From positions 1-64,000 of the forward strand of contig QZDX01000003.1 in NCBI GenBank assembly GCA_009917555.1: a stretch of 64,000 nt of DNA, in the 5' to 3' direction. How positions within the stretch are numbered: position 1 is the stretch's first letter; the number at the start of each line of letters is the position of its first letter. The DNA is from a bacterium 1XD21-13 (GTDB lineage Bacteria > Bacillota > Clostridia > Lachnospirales > Lachnospiraceae). The position numbers were made by a program, and so were the translations under genes. The notes under the pieces were generated by a model. The model saw only the letters and a program-made list of their open reading frames with translations. It made no database searches and had not been told where the DNA came from. Of this stretch, positions 16,987 to 23,763 are shown one piece after another.

Positions 16987-17079
16987 GTAATATCCCGCAC
17001 AATGCACAAATCGATTTACAGGCACACGGTTTTGTGACTGGAAATTGATTTCCTACAGGTGTATTGTGGGGGATATTAC
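16987..17079. repeat. 93-bp imperfect palindrome between mgtE and trpS
   Basis: Arms 16987-17007 and 17059-17079 match at 19 of 21 positions, with one of the two differences a G-U pair in RNA. Inner segments AAATCGATTTACAG and CTGGAAATTGATTT pair again at 12 of 14, giving one long hairpin. It begins 6 bases after the mgtE stop and ends about 30 bases before trpS. No T-box core is visible, so it is not an obvious tRNA-sensing leader. Confidence 0.65.
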
Positions 17080-17111
17080 GGAACTAAATATAGGAGGATA
17101 TTTAAGGGATT

Positions 17112-18116
17112 ATGTTAGGAGACAAAAAAGTCCTGTACAGCGGAATGCAGGCGACAGGCAATCTGACTTTGGGAAATTATCTGGGGGCCTTGAAGAATTG
17201 GCTGACCTTAAGCGATGAATATGAATGCTTTTACGGCGTGGTGGATCTGCATTCCATCACCATCCGCCAGGATCCCGCAGAACTTCGTAAGAGGGCCAGA
17301 GCACTTCTGACCCTGTACATTGCGGCCGGACTGGACCCGGAGAAGAACTGCATTTATTATCAGTCCCATGTATCGGGACATGCGGAGCTGGCATGGATTC
17401 TCAACTGCTTTACCTATATGGGCGAGCTGAACCGGATGACCCAGTTTAAGGATAAAGCGGCAAAGCATGCGGACAACATCAACGCAGGACTGTTTACCTA
17501 TCCGGTGCTGATGGCGGCGGATATCCTGCTGTACCAGGCGGACGTGGTGCCGGTGGGCGTGGATCAGATGCAGCACTTGGAGATTACCAGAGATATTGCA
17601 CAGCGGTTTAACGGCATTTACGGGGATGTGTTTACGGTTCCGGAGGCTTATATCGGCAAAGTGGGTGCAAAGATTATGAGCCTTCAGGACCCGTCTAAAA
17701 AAATGTCAAAGTCTGATGAGAATCCGAACGCAAGCATTTATCTGATGGACGACCCGGATACCATTATGCGTAAGTTCAAGCGCGCGGTGACAGACTCTGA
17801 GAGCCAGATTCTTTACCGTGACGAGCAGCCGGGAATTAAAAACCTGATTGATATTTACTGCGCTTGTACCGGAAAGACGCCAGACGAGACCGTACGGGAG
17901 TTTGACGGCAAGGGCTACGGAGAGTTTAAGCCTGCGGTGGGCGAGGCCGTGGTGGCGGTGCTGAAGCCTCTGCAGGAGCGCGTGGCGGAGCTGAATAAGG
18001 ATAAGGCGTACATTGATTCCGTTATAAAAAAGAATGGAGAGAAGGCGCAGTATTTTGCCAACAAGACCTTGCGGAAGGTACAGAAAAAGGTGGGCTTTCC
18101 GGAACGGGTGAGATAA
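17112..18116 (+). CDS. trpS: Tryptophan--tRNA ligase
   Basis: This class I aminoacyl-tRNA synthetase charges tRNA-Trp. The 334-residue length fits. The HIGH-equivalent is TGNLTLGNYLG (about residues 15-25), the KMSKS loop is KKMSKSDENP (about 196-205), and the tryptophan site region contains DVVPVGVDQMQHLE. Two purine-rich stretches precede ATG 17112 (TAGGAGG at 17091 and AAGGG at 17104), the second at a better distance. It is followed by a clear terminator. The motif CGGAACTAAATATAGGAGG upstream recurs before several genes of this window. Confidence 0.96.
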   Translation: MLGDKKVLYSGMQATGNLTLGNYLGALKNWLTLSDEYECFYGVVDLHSITIRQDPAELRKRARALLTLYIAAGLDPEKNCIYYQSHVSGHAELAWILNCFTYMGELNRMTQFKDKAAKHADNINAGLFTYPVLMAADILLYQADVVPVGVDQMQHLEITRDIAQRFNGIYGDVFTVPEAYIGKVGAKIMSLQDPSKKMSKSDENPNASIYLMDDPDTIMRKFKRAVTDSESQILYRDEQPGIKNLIDIYCACTGKTPDETVREFDGKGYGEFKPAVGEAVVAVLKPLQERVAELNKDKAYIDSVIKKNGEKAQYFANKTLRKVQKKVGFPERVR

Positions 18117-18126
18117 AAAAGATTGG

Positions 18127-18169
18127 AAAAAGGATTGAGACTTGCTGTAGGCGGGTTTTGATCCTTTTT
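18127..18169 (+). terminator. Rho-independent terminator after trpS
   Basis: AAAAAGGAT (18127-18135) pairs with ATCCTTTTT (18161-18169), with the T run in the right arm, 11 bases past the trpS stop. Confidence 0.75.
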
Positions 18170-18268
18170 GTTTTTGCGAATGCCTGGTTTTTGAAATTTC
18201 TTGTTTTTTCTTGTGACATTTTCCCTCTTTCAAAAGTATAATAGGTACAGGCCTGGAAGGAGGAGCAT

Positions 18269-18400
18269 ATGAATCGGGATGTACAACGGAAGCAGCAGAT
18301 TGAAGCTCTGATTTTGAAATATGAGAAAACGGTATATAAGCTGGCCAATGTCATTCATTTTACCATCAATTTTGGTCAGTTAGGGGTCCAACCCGTTTAG
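18269..18400 (+). pseudogene. 5' fragment of an ECF sigma factor gene, interrupted by a transposon
   Basis: ATG 18269 follows GGAAGGAGGAGC, an excellent ribosome site. The first 26 codons encode MNRDVQRKQQIEALILKYEK then TVYKLA, the typical start of sigma region 2 in ECF factors. After the direct repeat ATAAGCTGGC (18336-18345) the frame continues into the transposon end and stops at 18398 after 17 foreign codons. The rest of the gene lies at 23185..23745. Joining the two at the 10-bp repeat restores one continuous 212-codon frame (VYKLA + YSYMKNRQDTDDVYQEV). Expression of the 43-residue stub would have no sigma activity. Confidence 0.88.
18336..18345 (+). repeat. Left copy of the 10-bp target-site duplication
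   Basis: ATAAGCTGGC is identical to 23174-23183. The two copies immediately flank the inverted ends of the transposon, and the length matches duplications known for IS4-family elements. Confidence 0.85.
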
Positions 18401-18445
18401 TTAAGTAACCCATCTACTTTTTTACTTTGAAATGGTAGAATACAA

Positions 18446-18484
18446 AAAACAGGCCGGTCCATTACTTTAGGTCCGGCCTGTTTT
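18446..18484 (-). terminator. Terminator of the sortase/surface-protein operon
   Basis: AAAACAGGCCGG-T-CC pairs with GGTCCGGCCTGTTTT with one mismatch. Runs of A on the left and T on the right allow termination on both strands. It lies 57 bases past the end of the surface-protein gene. Confidence 0.8.
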
Positions 18485-18540
18485 CCGTGTAATTATGGTT
18501 TTAAATTGGTTCTTTAAATGCTTCGCTTATGTGTTTCTGC

Positions 18541-19884
18541 TTATGCCTGGCGTTTTCTCCGGTATGTGAAAAGCCCCAAAAGTGACAATAGAGCTACCGC
18601 CTCCACCACATAAATTACAGAGCTTTCACCTGTCTTAGGGGATACCGGCCCGTTTTCCACCGTTGTGGCTACTCCCGGCTGTTCCACCACAATCACAACC
18701 GGAGAGAAAGAGGTAAATTCTGCTTTAACGGTTCCATTTCCCACTTCCACAGGCAAATCCTCATAAGTACTGCTCCCGTTTATCCAGTGACGGAGGGCCA
18801 CTTTTGATTCCGGCGTTACCCCAGGTACAAAGAAAGTCACGGGCACGGTTCCATCTATCAAAGTTACTGGCCCGTAATCCTCCTGGGCGTTTACGATAGA
18901 AAGGTCAAAGGAGTAAATACTGCACGCAAAGCTTGTTCCAAGCATCTGCCGGGCCTGCGCCTGCGTTAAGGTCTTTGTTCCCGGATTAAGGTATGGATGT
19001 ACAATTACCTCGGTTTCCTCCCCATTTGCCTTGCGCACATGTGCCTGGACACCTGCGCCGGATTTCTTCACACCGATTTCTCCCACGGTGGCCCCGTGGG
19101 AATATACCTCCGGCTCACCGGAAGAACCAGAATCAGCAGAGGGCGTGCTTTCCGGTTCTACAGTTGCACCTTCGGGATCTCCCCAGATAAATACAAGACG
19201 GGCTCCCTCAAGAGGAAGAACGGCTCCCTCAAGGCCCGTAATAAATATGATTCCATCTGTATCCAGAAGGCTAAACTTACATTCTTTATAAGAAGTTTCT
19301 CCTGACGGGAAATAAAGAATCTTTGATGATTCATTTGCCTTTTCCGCAGCTTCGGTTCCATTGAAATCTCTGTAGTAGGGGTAAAGGGATTTAGGCAAAA
19401 CATTTGTATCAAATTCAAGGCGCACAGTTTTTATAATAATTTCTTTTACCGTTTTATTATTTAATTCTGGATGTTCACCCATAAGCGCAGGTTTAAATTC
19501 TATGGTTAATGTCTCATAGAGCTTTCTTGAACCCAAAATTTTCTGTGCTTCTTCCTGGGAAATACTATTCGGGGATTTCGTATAATAATTTTGTACTCCT
19601 CCCCAATTACCGCTTCCCGAAATTTCAACATTTCCATCATCGCAAACGGCCGTACCATTTATATTAATGGTGCCGGTCGTCGCGAAATCACCATCATATG
19701 AGGGAAGATTTGTAACAATTTTTGTCTCGCCATTGTCTGCTGGTGTTTCGCTCTGGCCCGTATTTTCTGTCGGTTCATTTTCAACAGGCTCTGTCACCTC
19801 TGTCGGCACCTCTGAGGCCAGGGCCTGCATCCCCACGGTCATGCAGAGGATGGCCGTAATCACAATTAGTTTCCATTTCTTCAT
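18541..19884 (-). CDS. Sortase-anchored surface protein with SPKTG sorting signal
   Basis: This 447-residue secreted protein is predicted to be covalently attached to the cell wall. A signal peptide lies at residues 1-24 (MKKWKLIVITAILCMTVGMQ, then ALASE). An acidic Pro/Thr/Glu linker follows, then two beta-rich regions (about 50-220 and 245-400) separated by a Ser/Glu-rich spacer. The C-terminus has SPKTG at about 414-418, a hydrophobic stretch and RRKRQA, a complete cell-wall sorting signal. The next gene upstream on the same strand, 53 bases away, encodes a class B sortase, its probable dedicated enzyme. I recognise no adhesin domain. It is cargo of the transposon at 18346..23173. Confidence 0.88.
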   Translation of the reverse strand: MKKWKLIVITAILCMTVGMQALASEVPTEVTEPVENEPTENTGQSETPADNGETKIVTNLPSYDGDFATTGTININGTAVCDDGNVEISGSGNWGGVQNYYTKSPNSISQEEAQKILGSRKLYETLTIEFKPALMGEHPELNNKTVKEIIIKTVRLEFDTNVLPKSLYPYYRDFNGTEAAEKANESSKILYFPSGETSYKECKFSLLDTDGIIFITGLEGAVLPLEGARLVFIWGDPEGATVEPESTPSADSGSSGEPEVYSHGATVGEIGVKKSGAGVQAHVRKANGEETEVIVHPYLNPGTKTLTQAQARQMLGTSFACSIYSFDLSIVNAQEDYGPVTLIDGTVPVTFFVPGVTPESKVALRHWINGSSTYEDLPVEVGNGTVKAEFTSFSPVVIVVEQPGVATTVENGPVSPKTGESSVIYVVEAVALLSLLGLFTYRRKRQA

Positions 19885-19937
19885 CTTTCTCGTTCTCCTT
19901 TTCTGTGTTTTTATATCAAAGCATTTCTGCTTTCATA

Positions 19938-20795
19938 TCATTTTCTTTCATATTCCTCCACTTGAACCGCCGCCACCAGGAACCGGTGGTCTGCGTCATT
20001 CCCAATACAGGTGGACAGGGTCAGCAGGCGGCTCCCATAAGGGACTTTTATCTCCCTGTCTGCCTGCCCTGGTGCGCTTTTCAACTCCTCCACATAGGCA
20101 GTAAAACCGGCTTCATCTTCGTAATTCCGGTAGACGGGAAGATAAGCATTGGAAAACTGTACCGCCGCAAAAATCCGGTATACCAGGGTACGCTCTGGCA
20201 GATGGATATACACGTAGGGATGTTCTTCAAAAAAGATGGCGTCCTCGTATTCGTGCAGGCTTCCGAACATAGTTCCGTTTTTCATGTTGTGGCCGTAAAG
20301 CACGGTCTGAGCTGCGGAAAAGTCTTTCGGATGCACTTTTTCCGAATAGATGCTTCCGGGCAGGCCGGACATTCCCTCCAGGGTATGGTTCAGATAATAA
20401 GCGTCATCCACCGGATGCTGCAAAACCGGATAGTCCACCTGGGTTCCGGGAATGGTAATCCATGCGTAAATATCCTCGTTCCTCTCCCAAAGCTTCGTAA
20501 AGTCAATGGTGTTTTCCAGGTGTGGAGGTGTTTCTGCCTCCACGGTTTCCCCAGACATAGCTGGTTCCGGTTCTTCTTCCAAGGCCTGCGGCTGTAGGGC
20601 CGCCAGGGAAATGCCTCCCAACACCGCCGTTTCATCCTGCCTGGTCTTTAGCTCCTGGTACATGGCCTCCGCCCGTTCCTGTCTTATGTAATAGGCCAGA
20701 GTAAAGATTAGGGAGACTGCAAGCAGTCCTCCAAAAAAGAATCTGCTTTTTTGTATCTTTTTCCATCCCGTATGTCCGTTTTCTTTTTTCGCCAC
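19938..20795 (-). CDS. Class B sortase
   Basis: This membrane-anchored cysteine transpeptidase probably attaches the neighbouring SPKTG protein to peptidoglycan. The 285-residue protein has an N-terminal basic stretch, a membrane helix (about 19-38) and a linker, then the sortase barrel. Catalytic residues are His169 (VLYGHNMKNGTMFG), Cys263 (LTLSTCIGND) and Arg271 (DHRFLV). DIYAWITIPGTQVDYPVLQ and the helix after the YGHNM block are characteristic of class B. The start has TAAGGAGG eleven bases upstream. The transcript seems to begin at about 21023 with a structured, terminator-containing leader. Confidence 0.93.
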   Translation of the reverse strand: MAKKENGHTGWKKIQKSRFFFGGLLAVSLIFTLAYYIRQERAEAMYQELKTRQDETAVLGGISLAALQPQALEEEPEPAMSGETVEAETPPHLENTIDFTKLWERNEDIYAWITIPGTQVDYPVLQHPVDDAYYLNHTLEGMSGLPGSIYSEKVHPKDFSAAQTVLYGHNMKNGTMFGSLHEYEDAIFFEEHPYVYIHLPERTLVYRIFAAVQFSNAYLPVYRNYEDEAGFTAYVEELKSAPGQADREIKVPYGSRLLTLSTCIGNDADHRFLVAAVQVEEYERK

Positions 20796-20867
20796 TGTGT
20801 GTATACCTCCTTAAAGCATAGATGCATTTTGATTAGGCTTTTTATACCTTTCGTTATTTTTGGACAT

Positions 20868-21023
20868 AAAAAGACTGCGATTTCACAGCAAAAAGAATCG
20901 CAGTCTATTAAGACTTCGATTTCCCACTGAAAGCGCCTCCGGCGGCGGATTGCTCCGCCGTGCAAGCGCTTCGTGGGAAACCAAGAGAGGTGCAGCAGTA
21001 TGCGTCCACACTTCTACACCTCT
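20868..21023 (-). ncRNA. Structured leader or small RNA ending in an intrinsic terminator, upstream of sortase
   Basis: Read on the minus strand from 21023, three helices follow in order. The first is AGAGGTG/CACCTCT (20986-21023). The second is a long stem TTTCCCAC/GTGGGAAA with nested GCGC and CGGCGGA/TCCGCCG helices (20920-20980). The third is GACTGCGATT/AATCGCAGTC (20873-20905) followed by TTTTT. The last is a textbook terminator about 75 bases before the sortase ATG. A good promoter sits immediately upstream, so the RNA would begin exactly at helix 1. It may be an attenuator, an undescribed riboswitch or an independent RNA. The remaining gap to the transposase (21060-21576) is AT-rich, with TTTCAGAAA-type palindromes near 21500-21560 that may end the transposase transcript. 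Confidence 0.6.
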
Positions 21024-21029
21024 TTCTAT

Positions 21030-21057
21030 ATCATAAGGTTTTTGACTTCTCTGTCCA
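21030..21057 (-). promoter_or_regulatory. Promoter of the sortase leader
   Basis: On the minus strand TGGACA (21057-21052) and TATGAT (21035-21030) are 16 bases apart, each five of six to consensus. The start point would fall near 21023, at the first base of the first hairpin. Confidence 0.65.
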
Positions 21058-21576
21058 TCCATCACAAAAGGATTGTATTTTTATAAAAAATACGGTATAA
21101 TCCATCTTGTGTGTATCGCAGATTCGTCTGTATTGTGTGGTAGGCCAATTACCATCTTTGCCCGGCATTGCGCCAACAATGCCGGGTGGTACACTATACT
21201 TCTCTTGATTTTCCCAATGCCTATTGTACTATATGAAATCCTTTTTGGCAAGCGTCAAATCAGTGTTTTGGATGATTTTGGATAATTCCGGATTGCTTCA
21301 TGTTTCTTTCTCGGATGGAAAAATCGGGAGATGTGGTTTTGCTGATGGTAAATTTCTGAATTTTAAAATTTGCATTTTAAGAAAATTTTACCAAATTACA
21401 GGTTTCGTATTTTCAGCGATATTTATTTTTATGAAAAAAAGGCCGTATTCAAGGCTTTTTTTGCTTTATTTTGAGAAATAAAACGGCATGGAATGTCAAA
21501 ACAGCGATTTCAGAAAAATTTCTGAAATTTGAAAAATTAAAATTCAGAAATTTTTCTGAAATTCTGCTATGAAAAA

Positions 21577-22899
21577 TCACGCAGGAACCCTGTAATTAAA
21601 TCCCACAAAAGACTTTGCTTTTATGTTCCGCTCGTCCTTTCTATCCGGGCGTACCGGCTCCGTATATTTCGCTATGTCACGCATGAGCTGCTTTCCATTG
21701 CCCTTTTTTGCCCGGTAAAATTTTTTGCAAAGATAAATCGCCATTTTCATGTTTACTTTATATGTATGTATGTTAGATTTTTGCTTTTCCAACACTACTT
21801 GATTTGCAATACGTGAGGAGAAATTTGACATAATCATTGCTGCATAGATTTCTTGTTTTACAAAATCGTCTTTCTTCCCATGAAGATTAACAAGTCCCAG
21901 GCTGTATTTCAGCTCACGGAAAGCCGTTTCGATTCCCCAACGTGAATGGTATAATTCTTTGATTTCAGACAGCGTGAAGCTATCCGGCAGGCTCGTTGCC
22001 AGTGTTTCATATTCGCCCGTTTCCAACATGAAACGCACGACACGGAATGACATGGGGTAAGGGCTGGGGAAGTCCCACCTCCCACTTTTGGTGCCGGGGC
22101 TGTATGTCCGGTTCTCGTTTTTCTGTGTCTGTATATAAATATAATTCTTTCTCTTATCCGTATTGGTTTGAGTAGTGGTAATTATAAAATTGATTCGGGT
22201 ATCCAGTTCCTGCATTGGAAGCTTTCGGATTTCCCTCATGGCAGATCTGCCTTGCTTTACTCTGATAAGGAAATCCGTATTGGGTTTTTCCAAAAGGTGG
22301 GAAAACAGGTTATAGGATTCAAAGCCTCTGTCTGCGGTAATAAGTGTCTTTTCCTTGTAATCATACCATTCCAACAGGAAAAGCAAGGCACCGATTTCAT
22401 CCTGCTTCGGTTGTGGTTGTATATGGCAATGAACGTATGTTTTGTTAAGTACATCATACAGTGGAGTGACATGAAGCTGATTGTACCCCTTCGGGGTTCC
22501 TGCGTGCTGCATGAAGCTGGATGATTGTGGATTTCTTGCCATATTTACACAGGTTCCGTCAACCGCAAGCACCCGATAACCTTTGTATCTTTGAATGTCG
22601 TTATGAATTGAATTAAAGTTTTCCAATATTTCTTCAAACACGGTATAGGAAATGTTTTTTCTTCGCTGGACAAAGGCCGATTTTTTAGCTGCAACTCCCA
22701 TCTCGTATAATTCCTTGTCCAGGCTTCCGCCCTGAATGGAAAGCAATATGTCTACCATTTTTTCCGCAGTCAAAACACGGTTGCGGACAAAAGTATACTC
22801 TTGTTCGCCAAACTCCCGGTTTTCATTTTCGATTGCCAAGGTGATGGCTGTTTTTAGTTCTGATTTAATTTTGTTGGGAGTGATTTTTTTTACCGCCAT
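21577..22899 (-). CDS. IS4-family DDE transposase
   Basis: This 440-residue transposase cuts and pastes the surrounding element. The DDE triad is readable: Asp114 in VLAVDGTCVNM, Asp190 in LITADRGFES, and Glu324 in the IS4 signature YHSRWGIETAFRELK. Tyr317, Arg320, Glu324 and Lys331 have exactly the Y-(2)-R-(3)-E-(6)-K spacing of that family. No frameshift or stop interrupts it, so the gene looks intact. GAGGTG precedes the ATG. The right inverted end of the element is 263 bases beyond the start codon. Codon usage is AT-richer than in the neighbouring chromosome genes, in keeping with recent arrival. Confidence 0.94.
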   Translation of the reverse strand: MAVKKITPNKIKSELKTAITLAIENENREFGEQEYTFVRNRVLTAEKMVDILLSIQGGSLDKELYEMGVAAKKSAFVQRRKNISYTVFEEILENFNSIHNDIQRYKGYRVLAVDGTCVNMARNPQSSSFMQHAGTPKGYNQLHVTPLYDVLNKTYVHCHIQPQPKQDEIGALLFLLEWYDYKEKTLITADRGFESYNLFSHLLEKPNTDFLIRVKQGRSAMREIRKLPMQELDTRINFIITTTQTNTDKRKNYIYIQTQKNENRTYSPGTKSGRWDFPSPYPMSFRVVRFMLETGEYETLATSLPDSFTLSEIKELYHSRWGIETAFRELKYSLGLVNLHGKKDDFVKQEIYAAMIMSNFSSRIANQVVLEKQKSNIHTYKVNMKMAIYLCKKFYRAKKGNGKQLMRDIAKYTEPVRPDRKDERNIKAKSFVGFNYRVPA

Positions 22900-23106
22900 A
22901 AAAACACCTCATTTCTGTGGATGCTGGAATAAAAGTGGTTCTTAACTGAACAACCTTTTTATGAGAATAATGATTCGTATTGTACGTTTTAGGGGATTTT
23001 TTATCGGAAGTTTTTATAATTTGATTATCTGAAGTAAATAAATCCATTCACCTTTATTATGTATATCGACATAAAGTCCCTTTTTTTAACAGATTTGGAG
23101 CAGATT

Positions 23107-23139
23107 TTTAGGGACAGCTTCTAAAAAACTGTCCCTAAA
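23107..23139. repeat. 11-bp inverted repeat near the right end of the transposon
   Basis: TTTAGGGACAG and CTGTCCCTAAA flank an 11-base spacer. The inner arm overlaps the subterminal TCAGTTTAGGG block shared with the left end, so it may be a transposase-binding site or a hairpin blocking read-through into the transposase gene. Confidence 0.5.
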
Positions 23140-23173
23140 CTGAACGTGTTGTAAGTTTATCTGAATGACGTTG

Positions 23174-23183
23174 ATAAGCTGGC
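23174..23183 (+). repeat. Right copy of the 10-bp target-site duplication
   Basis: ATAAGCTGGC repeats 18336-18345 and rejoins the sigma-factor reading frame. Confidence 0.85.
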
Positions 23184-23184
23184 T

Positions 23185-23745
23185 TATTCCTATATGAAGA
23201 ATAGGCAGGATACCGACGACGTGTATCAGGAGGTCTTCCTGCGGTTTTTCCGGAAGAAACCGGAGTTTGAAAACGAGGAGCATGAGAAAGCCTGGTTTAT
23301 CCGAACGACGATTAATTGCTGTAAGAGCTATTTTATGTCGGGGTGGGTGAAACGTACGATGGCCCTGGAAGAGAGAACCTTGGGGCAGGAGGACAGCTAT
23401 GAGATGGAAGAACGGAGTGAGCTTTTTTATGCGGTGATGGATCTTCCTGTGAAGTACCGGACGGTGATACATCTTTTTTACTATGAGGGTTATACGGTGA
23501 AGGAGATTGCGGAGCTTCTGGACGAGAAGGTGACGACGATTACTACACGCCTTGCCCGGGGAAGGGAGCAGCTTCGTGAGGTGCTGGATGCGGAGGCAGC
23601 CGGAGAATCCAGGACGGTAAACGTGGTTTATAAGAGACGGTCAGAAGCGGCCAGAATTAGCGGAACGGGCGGCAGAAGCCGGGAGCCTAAGGGAACGGGA
23701 AGGTTGTCGGTTGTGGGACAGAAGGAAACCTGTATCAGATTTTAG
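23185..23745 (+). pseudogene. 3' fragment of the interrupted ECF sigma factor gene
   Basis: The frame encodes YSYMKNRQDTDDVYQEVFLR (rest of region 2), then AWFIRTTINCCKSYF, and region 4 with VKEIAELLDEKVTTITTRLA. A basic C-terminal extension of about 45 residues is unusual for the class. Region 2.1 is missing because the start lies 4.8 kb away at 18269, beyond the transposon. An ATG at 23194 could restart translation but has no ribosome site, and the product would lack part of the core-binding helix. The gene for its regulator follows 18 bases later. Confidence 0.88.
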
Positions 23746-23763
23746 AAGAGGAGGAGTGCAAGC

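Larger units (their letters stand above)
18346..23173. mobile_element. 4.83-kb IS4-type transposon carrying a sortase and its surface-protein substrate
   Basis: The element begins CAATGTCATTCA (18346-18357) and ends TGAATGACGTTG (23162-23173), inverted ends agreeing at 11 of 12. A second shared block, TCAGTT(T)AGGG, lies exactly 31 bases in from each end. It is flanked by a 10-bp direct repeat. Inside, all on the minus strand, are an IS4-family transposase, a structured leader, a class B sortase and an SPKTG protein. Single-transposase elements with passenger genes are known in the IS4 group as transporter ISs. I found no second inner copy of the ends, so it does not look like a composite transposon. 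Confidence 0.85.

Noticed and set aside
16982-17111. T-box riboswitch upstream of trpS
   Set aside because: The T-box core and specifier arrangement are not visible; only the palindrome is.
20868-21023. c-di-GMP riboswitch before the sortase
   Set aside because: The segment GTGGACGCA looks vaguely similar, but the conserved tetraloop-receptor parts are missing.
21577-22899. Composite transposon with two IS copies
   Set aside because: Only one transposase gene and one pair of matching ends are visible; no second copy of the ends lies beside the sortase genes.
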